A stretch of 64,000 nt of DNA from Ochotona curzoniae (lineage: Eukaryota > Chordata > Mammalia > Lagomorpha > Ochotonidae): the NCBI RefSeq assembly GCF_017591425.1, contig NW_024466307.1, positions 6,091,001 through 6,155,000 on the forward strand, read 5' to 3'. Positions 12,905-62,053 of this stretch are shown one piece after another. The notes below the pieces were generated by a model. It saw only the letters and a program-made list of their open reading frames with translations. It searched no databases and was not told the DNA's origin. Position 1 is the stretch's first letter. Every line of letters begins with the position of its first letter. Both the position numbers and the translations under genes were made by a program.

Positions 12905-13268
12905 TTAAAAGATTTATTTTTATTTGTTTGAGAGGTAGAGTTAGAGAGAGAGTGCAAGAGAGAAGGAAGCAGGGCAGTGGTAAGGAGGGATGGAGAGAGG
13001 CAGAGGTCTTTCATCCCCTGGTTCACTCCCTAAATGACCACCACACTCAGATTTGGGCAAAGCTGAAGCCAGAAGTCTGAACTCCACCCAGGCCTCTCAC
13101 TTGTGTAGCAGGAACCAAAGCAAGTGGGCAATCTTGTGCTGCATTCCCAGGCCACAAGCAGGGAGCTGGATGAGAAGTGGAGCTGCTGGGATTAGAACTG
13201 GCGCCCATATGGGATCCCAGCGCTTTCAAGGCGAGGACTTTAGCCACTAGGCCACGCTGCCAGGCCCA
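12905..13268 (-). mobile_element. Lagomorph C-SINE inserted in an L1 fragment
   Basis: Near full-length reversed element, from agatttatttttatttgtttgag to gccacgctgccaggccc, with gcccatatgggatcccagcg. Flanked by aaaagattta on both sides, although the left copy overlaps the SINE tail. Confidence 0.9.
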
Positions 13269-14565
13269 AAAAGATTTAATTCTTACATATAAAGGACATG
13301 TGGTTTTGTCTTTTCATGTCCAGCTCATTTCATTCTATGTGATGTCTTCCAGATGCTTCCTTTTTGATGCGAAGGCTAGAATTTCATTTTTAAAAATATT
13401 TATTTATTTTTATATCAAAACGGGATCATTTATTAAATAAGCGTCCCCTGGGACTGCTCTGGTAGGCTAGCTCTGGCATCAACACCAGCAGCAGCATGCC
13501 TTCTTGCAGACCACAGTAGGTCCCACACCAATGCCCAGGCCCTGTCCTGAGAGGCGGGTGCTGCCTTCCCAGGAGCTGTGGATATTTTTAATTGGAAAGT
13601 CGGATACACATAGATGAAGAGAGACAGAAAGGAAGCTCTTCCCTTTGCTGATTCATTCCCCAAGCATTTGCAATGGCCAGAGCTGAGCTGTTCTGAAGCC
13701 AGGAGCCAGCCTCTTCTGGGTCTCCCACGTGGGTGCAGGGTCCCAAGGCTTTGGGCTGCACTGATTGCCCAGGCCACAACCAGGGAGCTGAATGGGAACC
13801 GCGGGTGCTGGGACCTGAGTCAGTGCCCACACAAGATCCTGGTGTGTGCAAGGCGAAGATTTTAGGCGCTAGAATATTGTGCCAGGCCCAGAATTTCATT
13901 TTTAATGACTAAATAATATTATATCACATTTAAAAATAGTGCTGCTATAAATATGGTAGAGTAGGAATCACTTTGAAACAACATATTCATGTATTTTGGA
14001 ATATACCCATTAGTAGGATCGTTGAATCATATGGTCAATTGATTTCTAGGTGTCCAAGCAATCTCCACGCTGTTTTCCACAGCGGCCACACTACTCTCCC
14101 ACGGTGTGTGGGTGATCCCCTTTCTCGGTAACCTTCGCAGCCTCTGTTTCTCTTTGGTTTTCGGATAATAGCCATTTTGAGAAGGGTGAGATGATATCTC
14201 ATTGTGGTTTTAATTCGTACGTCCATCGTGGCTAGCGATGCTGAGTGGTGTTTCCGTGTATTTATTAGCCCTCTGTATTTCTTTGGATAACTGTCTCTTG
14301 TGGTCTTCTGTCCTTTTTTTTTTTTAACTAGCTTGCTTTTCGTTGTTGAGTGTTTGGAGTTACTAGTATATTTGAATGTTAATCCTTTGTTGGACAGACA
14401 GCTTGCACATAGTTCCCTCATTCTGAGGGATGTCTTTTCTATCAGTTTCTTTTGATGTGTAGAAGTTTCTGAACTGGATAAAATTCCATTTGTTTAGTTG
14501 TGCTTTTGTGGCCCTTGCTTTGGGGTCTTAGCCAGGAAGTCATTGTGTACACCAGCTGTACTTGC
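13269..14565 (-). pseudogene. L1 ORF2 3'-part fragment, antisense, split by a SINE
   Basis: The plus strand reads as the reverse complement of the mammalian L1 ORF2 C-terminal region: ggacatgtggttttgtcttt, gtgctgctataaatatggta, agatgatatctcattgtggt, gatgtgtagaagtttctgaa and tggggtcttagccaggaagtc. Coding potential would be on the minus strand but is broken by frameshifts and by the SINE at 13393-13889. Confidence 0.85.
13393..13889 (-). mobile_element. Lagomorph C-SINE in L1, with 15-bp target-site duplication
   Basis: Flanked by identical agaatttcattttta copies at 13378-13392 and 13890-13904, proving insertion into the L1. The reversed SINE body is at 13580-13889 (gagctgagctgttctgaagc, gtctcccacgtgggtgcagg, attgtgccaggccc). 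About 170 bases near 13410-13580 are extra sequence of unknown origin inside the insertion. Confidence 0.92.
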
Positions 14566-14574
14566 TAAAATAGA

Positions 14575-14868
14575 TTCATTTTATTTTAAGTTTATTTCAG
14601 AGAGAGCAAGAGTGAGGACACCGGCTCACATCCACTGGTTCACTCCCCAGATGCCTACAAACCTAGGACTGGGTCCAACTGAAGCTGGCAGCTGAGAACA
14701 CAACCCAGTCTCCCTCCTGGTTGAGGGTCAGCTACCACGGTGGCCTCGTAGAGTTCTCATCAGCAGCAAGTGGAGTCAGGAGCCAGAGATAGGTGCTGAT
14801 ATGAGGCACTGTGGTATGAGAAATCTTACACAGCATCCCGACTGCTAGGCGAAGTGCGTGCCCTCTAT
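14575..14868 (-). mobile_element. Lagomorph C-SINE, reverse, old
   Basis: ttttaagtttatttcagaga, catccactggttcactcccc and ctgctaggcgaagtgcgtgc fit a diverged element. Confidence 0.65.
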
Positions 14869-15054
14869 AATTCCGTTGATAATAACCCATGTGCTACAAT
14901 TATTGTCTGCATGAGAACCCCTTGATGCAAACTGGCAGAAGACAGGGGTATACTGGTCATGACTGTTTTAATAAATTAAAGCAATACATAAATATGGCCT
15001 ACTTCTGGTTATAGATATTCTTGCTGGTTGGTGTTGCAAACTTGTGTGTTTTTT

Positions 15055-15240
15055 GCTTGTTTGTTGGAGAGGCAGCGATAGAGGAGGGCGGTAGATAAAG
15101 AGAAACTCACACACATACACAGAGAACTTCCATTCACTAGGTTCCTGGTTTCAGTCTGATCTTGCGCCGGCTGTTGTAGGCATTTGGGGAGTGAACTAGT
15201 GGATGGAAGTTCAAATCCTCTCTTCTTCTGCTTTTTTTTT
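15055..15240. mobile_element. Two partial C-SINEs meeting tail-out
   Basis: 15055-15150 is a reversed 3' end (ggagaggcagcgatagagg ... cttccattcactagg). 15155-15240 is a forward 3' end (gcatttggggagtgaactag ... tcttcttctgctttttt). They abut, forming an imperfect inverted repeat. Confidence 0.5.
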
Positions 15241-15244
15241 TTTT

Positions 15245-15480
15245 AAATAAAATTTTCATTATCTATTTATTTACCTGTGTTATTATTTTATGATACAGTT
15301 CCACAGGCTCTGGGATTTCCCCTCCCCTTTTCTTAAGTCCGCTCCTCACAGTGATTCCCCCTATGTTAGGATCTATGATCATAGTATACACTATGATATA
15401 CTATCATAGTATATAAACAGTTGTTAAGCCCATCATTCTGCTATTGAAGTGTATCCTGACATTGTAGGTGTGCTCGGTGG
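15245..15480. mobile_element. LINE-like segment related to 8320-8480
   Basis: acagttccacaggctctggg then atttcccctcccc parallels gcaattccataggctctgga at about 8350. It is followed by the AT-rich inverted-repeat stretch at 15370-15415. Confidence 0.4.
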
Positions 15481-15489
15481 CAGAGAGTC

Positions 15490-15795
15490 CAGCATCAAGG
15501 CATTGGCCTGTGTGCCCCTTGTCTATCTGCTCATTCACTGCTCAAATGGCCACAGTGGTTAGAGATGGTCGGGTCTTGCTTAGGCCCAGGAGCTTCATTC
15601 AGGTCTTCCATGTGGATGCAGGGGCCTTGGATTTAGGCCATCTTGTGTTGTTTTTCCAGGCTGTAAGCTGTAAACTAGATCAGAAGTAGAGCAGCTGAAC
15701 CAGGGTTTATATGGGATGCACATGAACCAGGGCCCATATGGGATGCCAGCACTGCAGGCAGAGGCTTAATGTACTACACTGCACTGCTAGCCTGA
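15490..15795 (-). mobile_element. Lagomorph C-SINE, reverse
   Basis: ttccatgtggatgcaggggc and ggcccatatgggatgccagc are typical. A short internal duplication repeats tgaaccagggyytatatgggatgc. Confidence 0.75.
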
Positions 15796-15799
15796 GATA

Positions 15800-18700
15800 A
15801 TATTTTTTGATTTGGTTAAATAATTTCTTCAGTACCATCTAGAGGTAGGACTTAGTATACACAAAGAACATAAAGCAGGATAGTCCAATGCATAGGAATG
15901 GAAGGGGCAGAGTGCAAGGAATTATTGTGACTCTTTCAAATCTTACCTGGAAGTTTAGCTGATGAATTAAGATGTACCAGAAAGTAATACAATGTGCAGG
16001 CCATGTCAGTGAATTGTTACGGACACAGAAAGTTGAGCAGGTTAGGTAAGGTAACGTAGGTCAAGTCCATGGCACAGAAGAGGCCAGCTGTTAGAGTCTG
16101 GGCCTCACTCACGCATCAGCCTCAGCTGCTGCTTTTTCAGTTGGTCCCTGAGAAACTGCAAACTTCTGGCACTGGTTCTCTTTATGTTAGGGGCAGTGTG
16201 GGTCATGAGAAAGGACAAGGCCTTCCAACTATTTCTAACACCATAGGGGCAGTTCACATTTCTTCCTCCTTGTCAGCTTGGCCCCTAGGCCGAGCCACCA
16301 CTCTCAACAAGTTGATGAACATCTTTGATGGAGAGAAGAGATGGCTGCTGGGAATGGATCAAGAGTGGAGATCCAGCCATGATATAGGAGATGTGATGGA
16401 ACTGATACGTGAGCAGTCTGGCTGTTACACAAGCCAGGAGCTAGCTGATGGCCAGTCACCTGGAGCATTTTCCATGACTCCCTAAGTCAGTCCAAGGCAA
16501 AGAGGGGCGATTCAATGAGCACCTTCGCCATTGGTGATGGTCACAGCTGCTTTCAGAACACAGAAAACTCAAGGGAGACACCTAGCAGGGGCATGTACTT
16601 GACTTTCCTCTTTCATCATTGGATTTTTGCTTAGAAACCAATCAGTGAGGGTGACATGTAGTAATACCCAAACACAATGGGGAAAAGGTTTCCTCAACTC
16701 ACAGAAAAGAAAGCTCATGTGCTCTGTTCTGGAGACCTTTCCTTTGTCCCATTCAAACAATCCGTTTAATCTAGATGTCCAAAGTTCCAGGTCCAAAGGG
16801 GACCTCGGGGGTGGCAGGTGCTGCCCTCCCACGATGAGTTAGAATGGGCCCAGTCTCTATTCTGTTCTTCTAGGTCTTTCCAGTCTGTGAGCAAGCTCAG
16901 GTAGCACCTTCTTTTCTAGAAATGTGCTCTTGATTCTTGACCTTGCTAGCCCCTCAGGGCAGCTCTTCTGATTACCAAAGGTTGTGCAGCAACAGTCCAC
17001 ATTTGCTGCTTTTGCACCTCCTACTGGAACAGCTGTCTTTTTTTCTCCTGGCTGCCAGCATCTCACTGAATGGCATAGGGATCTCCCACCACCGGGCAGC
17101 ATCCTTCCTTCCCCCACCCCCAGGCTGCAATCCTGCACTCGACTGTTGAGTTATGTCCGCGTTTGCCTTGGAGACTTCTTTCTGCTTTGGGGACACTTGT
17201 TCTTGCCTGGCTGCTCCTTCCTGATGCCTTCACTGGTTCCTTCTCTTCCGTACGGCTTCCCTCTCTCACTTGTGCTTCTTAACAAAACTCTTTTTTCCTT
17301 TCCCTGCCCCTGGACCAACTCATGCACAGGCAAGAGTTTTACCGTGACTGCCCTATTAGCTTCAGCATTAGCTCATACCATAAGGTCAAATCTGTACTCA
17401 CAACATGACCATGGATATTCACCAAACCCAGCACAGTGAACACTGAATTCACCACCTTCCTCACAAAGCAATGATCTCTCCCTTTGCAATTCGGACAGTA
17501 CTAGGATTTTAAAGACTTTACCTTAAGACCATAAAGTCAACTATTCCTTATCTACCATCACTCCACCCATTATCTTAACTGTTCGCTGAGTTCAGATAAT
17601 TCTAACTCTACTAAATTTGTCAATTAATTGATTAAACCCCAGCTTTCTTAGACTGCAATTACGTAGTTGGACTCCAGTGAACTCTTCTAGTCCTGTCCCT
17701 GGCTGCCCCTGACACTTAATTTTAGCAAATCTTTCTCTCGCTTTTCCAATGCTGTGCTTCTATAACCACTGTTTCATCCATGGAGGCTGCCATCATCCAG
17801 GGCTGCCACCATCATTTGCAGGACTCAGGACAAATTAAAATGTTGGAGTCTTTGTTGGAGAAGAAGGGAAAATGCCTTCTGTAAAGAACATTGAACTATG
17901 GAGCTTTTCACACTTTTCCAGGCGTACGTCATCTGCTCAGGTACACGACGGATTGTCCTGCTGGCTCTCACAAGCACAGCTCAGATAACGTTATGGAGAA
18001 TGTCAGCGTGCTGACTCGAGAGCACATCGTGAGCACAGGTTCAGCAAAGTAGAGGCATACCACTTTGTGTTTTGGGCAAGAATGAGATGTTCCTAAGGAA
18101 AGCTGTAAAAAGCACATTGTGATGAAAAAAAAAAAGACAGCAAGATTTTGCTGATTCCTTTTATCATTTTTTTTTTTTTACAGTAGGGTTATGTTGGTGA
18201 TGTGAGAGTGTGTGTGTGTGACTGTAGGAGTCACAGGTCTCCCGGGTCTGCATTGCCCTCCTCCTTCGGTGCCTTTTTCAATCCTGCACATCCCATCCAC
18301 AGCCCACTGCAGATGCCTCTTTGTGCTAGCTCATGTAGGGTCCGAGCTCTGAGCCTCTCCTCTCATTCAGGGTGAAAGTGGTTGCACCTGTTGTGCTTCC
18401 TAAACTGTTCCAGTTTCTGTCAGCCTATGCATCCTACGGGCCACGGCTGCATCCCTGTTCATCCTGGAATCCACCAGGAATTACACAGAATAACAGTTTA
18501 GTAACTATTTGCTGAAAACAAATAGAAAACAGAACAAAGATTATTGCTGCTTTTGAAGTGACAGGCATATTGTCCTGAACTTCATTCTTTTTTTTTTTTT
18601 TTCCCAGAGCAGGGCTCACTATTAATTCAAAAATTCATGTTTGCCAGTTAGCTGGTAAGCAGGTGCACCCTTGTTTTTCCTTTTCCAAATTAATCCTTAT

Positions 18701-18985
18701 ATCGGCCTCTTCAAGGACATCCCTTTTAGAGATTATAATCCAATTTTGGCAGTGGATAAATTTTCTAGATTTAAAAGTATTTATGAATTCATTACTCCTA
18801 CGATAATAGTCTTTTTGATTAAAAATCTCTTGATGCAGAAGAATGCTTCTGGAGACAGTTTTAGCATTTTATTAAAAAAAATAACCTGTTTTCATAGTTG
18901 TATTGTCACACCGAATTTGGACAAACCCTGCACATCTATGTAGGTTATCAAAGGTCTTAATGCAACCTGAAAAATTTGTAAAATT
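15800..18985. other. Intergenic, no gene recognised
   Basis: Mostly unique sequence. A 138-codon open frame at 16069-16485 (+) has no recognisable domain and no supporting splice or promoter signal. T-rich and A-rich runs occur at 18124-18180 and near 18590. Confidence 0.5.
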
Positions 18986-18987
18986 AG

Positions 18988-19300
18988 ATGCAAGCTTTGG
19001 CCCTCAGGGTGCAGCAAGTTAGGCACCTGCTTGGGGTGTCTGCAGCTCACATTGGAGTCCCAGCTCCTTTGCCTCCATTGGCTTCCTGCTAATATCCGTT
19101 TTGGAAGGTAACGGACGCTAGCTCCATTACTCAGTCCCTGCCACCCACTCAGATGGGAGGCCAGACTGAGTGCCTGCCTCCCGGCTGTGGTTTGGTTCAG
19201 TGCTTGTTCTTCTGGGCACTGGGAGAGAGAATCGGTGGATGGCAGATCCCTGTCTAGTCCTTTGCTTTCCATGTTGATTAAAAATCAGTGACCCTGAAGG
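18988..19300 (+). mobile_element. Lagomorph C-SINE, forward, diverged
   Basis: agttaggcacctgcttgggg, cacattggagtcccagctcc, gagagagaatcggtggatgg and a degenerate A-rich tail. Confidence 0.65.
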
Positions 19301-19326
19301 AAATATATAAAGGTGAGCCTCTTGAT

Positions 19327-19363
19327 AAAACAAACAAACAAACAAACAAATAAACAAACAAAC
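19327..19363. repeat. (CAAA)n microsatellite
   Basis: aaacaaacaaac units with one aaat variant, directly after the SINE. Confidence 0.9.
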
Positions 19364-22187
19364 CCAGAAACAAGAAACAAAACCTAAAAAACTTTAACCT
19401 CTCCACGGCGGCTGAAGAAATCTCACCATGAAAGGACCTCCATCCCCAAGCCCCTACACCAGCGGCCACCCATCTGGCTTTCTGCACATTCTGAGCTGGA
19501 AACCGGGAAAGCTCCTTTGGGCTTATGAGAAGGCTGCTTTTAAGAAACATGAAAAATGTGAAGAGCAAAACATCAATTATCAAAAAAAATGCACCACGGA
19601 CACTGGATCACTAAGAAAGCCAGTAACTTTACTGAATTGTCTGCAAAATACAAATTATACCTTATTTCCAGCAGGAGAAACTTGTGAAAATTTCCCACTT
19701 TGATTCACTACAGACAGCTGCATTAAGTCCCTTGAGATACACAGATGTGGTTTAACTTCGTTATAACATCTTGTCATCTCGTGGCGACAAAGTCCAGCTT
19801 ATGCCGCTGTGAGCCGTTAGTTGAATATTTGTTGCAAATGCTTGTATGCCCTCATTGACAAGCTATTGTCATGACTGCCATTGAATGGAAACGAGTCCCC
19901 AGGAAAAGAAAAGGAAGATAAATGATATAGCCAATGATCGATAGAAGCAATCCAAGGCCTCTGCCTACGGTGACCCAAGACTTCCCTGGCACACTGCACT
20001 CAGCCCCAACTGAACTTGCCACTCAGCTGATTGCTCGGAATGACATTGAGGTATGACTCAATCTGAGGAACGAACAGGGAAGGCGAAAGTGCAACGCCGA
20101 CCGGGCGAATGGCCGAAACGGACAAATTGAATGTGGAAGAGTATGTGGCTCGGATTGCTCCACATCTTTGGTTAAAACATTACGAAAAAGTGTTGATTAC
20201 ATCTGTGTCTGAGGCATGCTAACACACACAGCATCCCAGCCATCTCCCAGAGATCTGGAATGGCAGGGAATTAACGCCATGCAAGTGACAACCCCACCAC
20301 AGATGGCACGGGTGAGGGCGGCTGCAATGATCCGTGCTCAGACAACAGCCTCTACTGAGGGTCCTAGTGGCTGCTGTTCCTTCTAAAAAAATTTTTTTTT
20401 TGAAATAAAGAAATAAATACAAAGCATTTACTTTGGAAACACAAACACAAGCAAAAAAGGGGTAAACAAAAGCTACCTAATTCTCAAGATGGGTGCGTAA
20501 AAAAAAAATGCATGTGTGTACGAGGGCAAACATTCTTTGAAAAAGTGTGTTGGAGTCTCTTATCCTTTAGTTAAGCATTCAATGATCTGAGGATGACAGG
20601 TATTTTCATATTCATCATTACAAAATGCTAAATTCCACTTTTGGGAAAAAAAATAAATCATCTTACTAAAAACACAATTTTAAAAAAGGTTGAAATGAAC
20701 AGCGTCCAGGCACCAACACGTACAATATACAGGCTGTGTAACTGATGTGATCTGTATCACTGTTACTAGTACCAAATCCTTGAGAACAGGATTAGATGGA
20801 ACAGACTTGGAGCTGTGTAAGTGCCACGCAGAGGTCTTTCCCTTGCAATGGAGAATGTTGCCTACAACATTACTTGGATTATGCAAAATAGCACGCCCAC
20901 AGGGCTCCGCCCTGACCGCCTGAATACAAAGGATTTGTTGCTATTAAAAAACCGGGTTAACTTTGCAGATACAATTAGTGGTGAGTTCCAGGTAAGGTAT
21001 AAGGGTAAAGATAGACAGCAATTGTTTACAGAAAGTGACTGTTCACAAGCAAAATTGTGCTTCTTCTCATTAAATCATCTTTAAAAAAATGCTCCCGTTA
21101 TCACTCCACTATCTTGCCACCTCTAACTACGAGACCAGGCATTGGGAACAAGAGATGTCCGGTATCCATTTTTAAGCGATTCTGTTCTTTTCATGTTCTT
21201 ATAAAACTATTGTCAGAACTGCTATAAATAGCCAAGGCTTTGCTGGTACTTTCGCTTGCTTTATCCTCAGCATCAGAAATTCACCTTTTCTTGGTTGCTG
21301 AGGCAAATTGCAGGTACAAAAAAATTAATATGGCTATTTCTTCAGATTTTTGTAGCATGACCCTTCCCACCCACTGGTACAATTTTACCGATAAAGGAAA
21401 AAAAATATGCTTTCCAATGACAAAGAACATTTGTGACATGTTTGCATATTTTATACACATCAAGTGATAAGGATGGACTGACAGAAAGATGACACCTAGT
21501 CTGTGGTGAGGAAAATGATTTTCTTCTTTCTCCCCCCGCCCCTGCGTGTGTGTGCGAGAGAGTGTATTTTCAGGGATGGTTTTAATGCTTTTCCTCTGCA
21601 TAAATGGTGCTATTTCATGTTCCATGGATACCTTGAGAGTGGGATATATAACAAATGGTTGATAGATTCTTTTTTTTTTTCCTTTTTTTTTTTTTAAGCA
21701 TATAAAACATCAGTTAGTACAAGGCAGGCTAGCATCCCATATGGATACAACCTAAGGTGCACTGTGGTCTAATTGTGGATTTCCGATCAAGTTAAGAAAA
21801 ATATAGCCTAGTTAATAAGGTCTCGGCTTCTGCCACCCAGCGGCAGCCGGTTACAACGAGACATGCATAGCAGCTATGCAAGTGAAAGGAAACACAGACG
21901 GCTAAGAAATGGCCTGCACGCGACAGAGCTGTGCTGAGAGATCTCTTTGTATCTTTGCTGTGTATGTTAATACTCGTGTTTGGAGATGAATCGACAGATC
22001 TTCACATTCCAAGAGAAGAAAAATCATTCCTGGACTAAAATAGCTTCTAAACAATACATTAACTTAAATTTTCTCTTTATGGCACTCACTTTTTAAAGGG
22101 CCTGAAGATGATTCCCTTATAGACGAGAACTAGACAAGAGTTATATCGCCTTGGAAAATTAAAAAAAAAAGGGACATAGAGAGGTTC
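19364..22187. other. Distal MEF2C 3' UTR or downstream flank, no gene recognised
   Basis: Largely unique A/T-rich sequence without recognisable SINEs. Notable items are a CpG cluster at 20066-20160, the miR-9 match at 20165, and a MEF2-type box ctataaatag at 21222-21231. No convincing ORF. Confidence 0.6.
20165..20174 (-). promoter_or_regulatory. Candidate miR-9 site (10-base match) in distal MEF2C 3' UTR or flank
   Basis: The minus strand reads taACCAAAGA, complementary to the first ten bases of miR-9 (an 8-mer seed site plus two). It is about 3.8 kb past the stop codon and is relevant only if the 3' UTR extends that far. Confidence 0.35.
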
Positions 22188-23667
22188 TTTAATGGGATTT
22201 CTTGAAATGGCTATTAAATCTCTTTATTGAAGAAAAAATGACATACATGCTTATGCAGAAGTGACATGTGGGGGTCCTGACACATCGACATTGTTCCAAA
22301 CATTCCTAGATTGCTGACAAGATTGTCAAGGGTCAGTTAAAATAATTAAAACTGGATGACGAAGCAACTAGCCCTCCCTATCCCTGCTTCTTTCTTGTCT
22401 AGCACCCAGGCTTTCCCATCCGTCTTTTGTGGGAATCTGGTCTTCATTGAATACTCTCTACCACCTGCTTGTGGGGCCGTGTCTGCAGGACAAGAACCCC
22501 GGGCTGGCTTCTCTATTCTGGGCATATTTCTAAAGAGCATGTCAAAAATTCTAGGCTGAAAACCAACCACAAGACTTTGGAAATGGGCAAGTTAGGGTGT
22601 GCACTTACTGGATTCCAAGAGGCATGGTGAAATGATGAGGTCAGAAAAGGGCCCTGCATTTGGTAAAAATGCAAAACACAAGACAAAAGTTGCATGAAAG
22701 AAACCAAATAGTATATGCAATGGATGTCCGGTGACCCAACGGATGGCTAAGGTATTCGAAACAACTTAGGGTGTTGCGATGTGGTATGTTCTAACCCCAC
22801 AGGTTATCCTTTTATTGACAGCTGACCTTGAACTTATAAAATGTATGCAGAGTAAAAGAAAGCAGAAAGAAAATAGTTACTCAAATGTGCAACCGCACAG
22901 ATATACTCCCCTCCCTGCTATTAAGATAACAAAACTTCTGCTATGACCATAATATTATATATATTAGAAAGCTATACACAAGCATGTTAATTTCACAGAT
23001 TTTTTTTTAAAAGATTCTTAATATTTTATATAATTAGAAATACACATTTCAAAAACAAAACTTCTACAAAGAGAAAACAGTAATCTTGGTTAGCAAAGCA
23101 TGAGTTCTTCATGGCTTAGGGCGGTGCTTTCTATACAAAAAGTCCTTTTTGGTTTTTTTACAGGACTGTTTTAAAATATTAGCGAAGCTATCGAGGGGGC
23201 AAAAACACATTTTGGCTTAAGTAAACTACAAAAAGCCACAAATGCTTTGCAAACTCTGTCTTACCTTTTATATGAAAATAAGCAAAATGTAATGTACATA
23301 TTTTTATATTTTTATTTAATAAGAGATGCAGACCCAGATTTCTTTATTTAATTAAATACGTCAGCCCTCAAACTCCACATGTTTTGTATGTTTTTTGGTT
23401 GTTTTTTGCTTTTTTTTTTTTGTAAGATAGGTATGGTCCTCTTTTAATGGTCTTTGATCCTTTTCAATGAGTGCCATACTGCAGGTTTGCGAGCACGCTC
23501 GAATGTTGGGTGACCAGGCATATTCCTAATTTTTACGAATGGCCACCCACAGCTGGGTCTGTCCAAACTTTTATACATTTTATTTAATTTTTTTTTCTAT
23601 ATGTTGCATACAGCTGCTCTCTTTTTCAGTAAAGATCTGCCGCTTTTGGCAAATGTTTCCTTTTGTC

Positions 23668-23683
23668 TATTTACATGTAAATA
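23668..23683. promoter_or_regulatory. 16-bp perfect palindrome with Pumilio-type motif
   Basis: tatttacatgtaaata equals its own reverse complement, so the MEF2C 3' UTR RNA carries TGTAAATA, which fits the Pumilio consensus UGUANAUA. It is about 325 nt after the stop codon. Confidence 0.4.
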
Positions 23684-23808
23684 ACGTTGAACCTGCAACA
23701 TGACACTATCTATTGTAACATACATTTTGCAAAGGAGCACAACAGTGAAAAGAAGTTAGCCTTAAAATCTATTTTGTACAAGTGTTTTGTTGTACAACTC
23801 AAGTGCTA

Positions 23809-23815
23809 AGCTTAT
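23809..23815 (-). promoter_or_regulatory. Candidate miR-21 seed site in MEF2C 3' UTR
   Basis: The transcribed strand reads gagATAAGCTtag, complementary to miR-21 bases 2-8. It lies about 190 nt after the stop codon. MEF2C has been reported as a miR-21 target in neurons, and the position agrees with a proximal site. Seed match only; function is inferred. Confidence 0.5.
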
Positions 23816-24006
23816 CTCAGCATTTCTGTTTATCTTTATACTGTATCACTGAGGCAATTTAAAAGTACTTTTACAAAACAGAGTACCTGACTTTTTTTTT
23901 TTTCCACACACGGCACATATAATGCATATCGACCCCCCCTCCCCATTAAGGTATAGCACACACACACACTGCAAGAAAAAAAAAAAAACTAGTAAGTAAT
24001 ATGTGA

Positions 24007-61503
<37,497 letters not shown>

Positions 61504-61957
61504 CTGAAATAGATAATTTGCAAAGTTCAAACTTTGACGTGGCTGTACAAGAGACAAGCAGGGGCATAACAGGGGTTTTGGGTGGCTCAGCGTCCCGCTG
61601 TCTTACATTCGAAGTCAAGAAATCACAGGTAGAAATTGGGAGGTGTTTCAAGAGAATGTTCATCACCCACCAAAAAGCAGAGAAAGGGAAGTACCCCTCC
61701 AACCCTTGGCAACCAGACACATCAAGGAACCATGAGCGCTGTGTGTTGTGGGACCAAAGGAGAGGGAGAGACAATGAGAGACACAGACAGTGGAGGGAAC
61801 CCATTGTCACACTCCTAATCACAGGACTACATGGAGCCGGGGCATCATACGACTACGATGGCACAGTCTGAGAGGAGATGACCAGAACAAGGGAATCGGA
61901 AGCAGATTCCTGGTTCGAAATTCACATGTGGTGAGCTCTGTGGGTGTTCCGTCCATC

Positions 61958-62053
61958 TCCCACCTCTGGTATTTTTCACGAGTGTTCTACCTCTACTTGT
62001 GTAAGGCACGTTCAAGACAATTCTTATGTAAGCCATTCATTTGAAGTCTTCTA
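61958..62053 (+). repeat. Repeated 95-bp segment, copy 1
   Basis: acctctggtatttttcacga, acttgtgtaaggcacgttca, ttatgtaagccattcatttg then aagtctt. Matches copy 2 at 63655-63750 along its length. Confidence 0.7.

Larger units (their letters stand above)
22188..24006 (-). other. MEF2C: MEF2C 3' UTR (proximal part; true end not fixed)
   Basis: The stop codon is followed leftward by A/T-rich, non-repetitive sequence with many T and A runs, as expected for the long MEF2C 3' UTR. Minus-strand AATAAA hexamers are at 23579-23584, 23343-23348, 23311-23316, 22811-22816 and 22223-22228, and ATTAAA at 22188-22193. Human MEF2C has a 3' UTR of several kilobases, so transcripts probably run further, toward about 20000. 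I cannot tell which signal is used. Confidence 0.6.

Noticed and set aside
16069..16485. 138-codon open frame on the plus strand in intergenic DNA
   Set aside because: Composition and sequence match nothing known; no promoter, poly(A) or splice evidence.
1..24000. miR-9-2 hairpin, expected on this side of MEF2C
   Set aside because: I looked for tctttggttatctagctg and its reverse complement and did not see it; it probably lies further left than the window.
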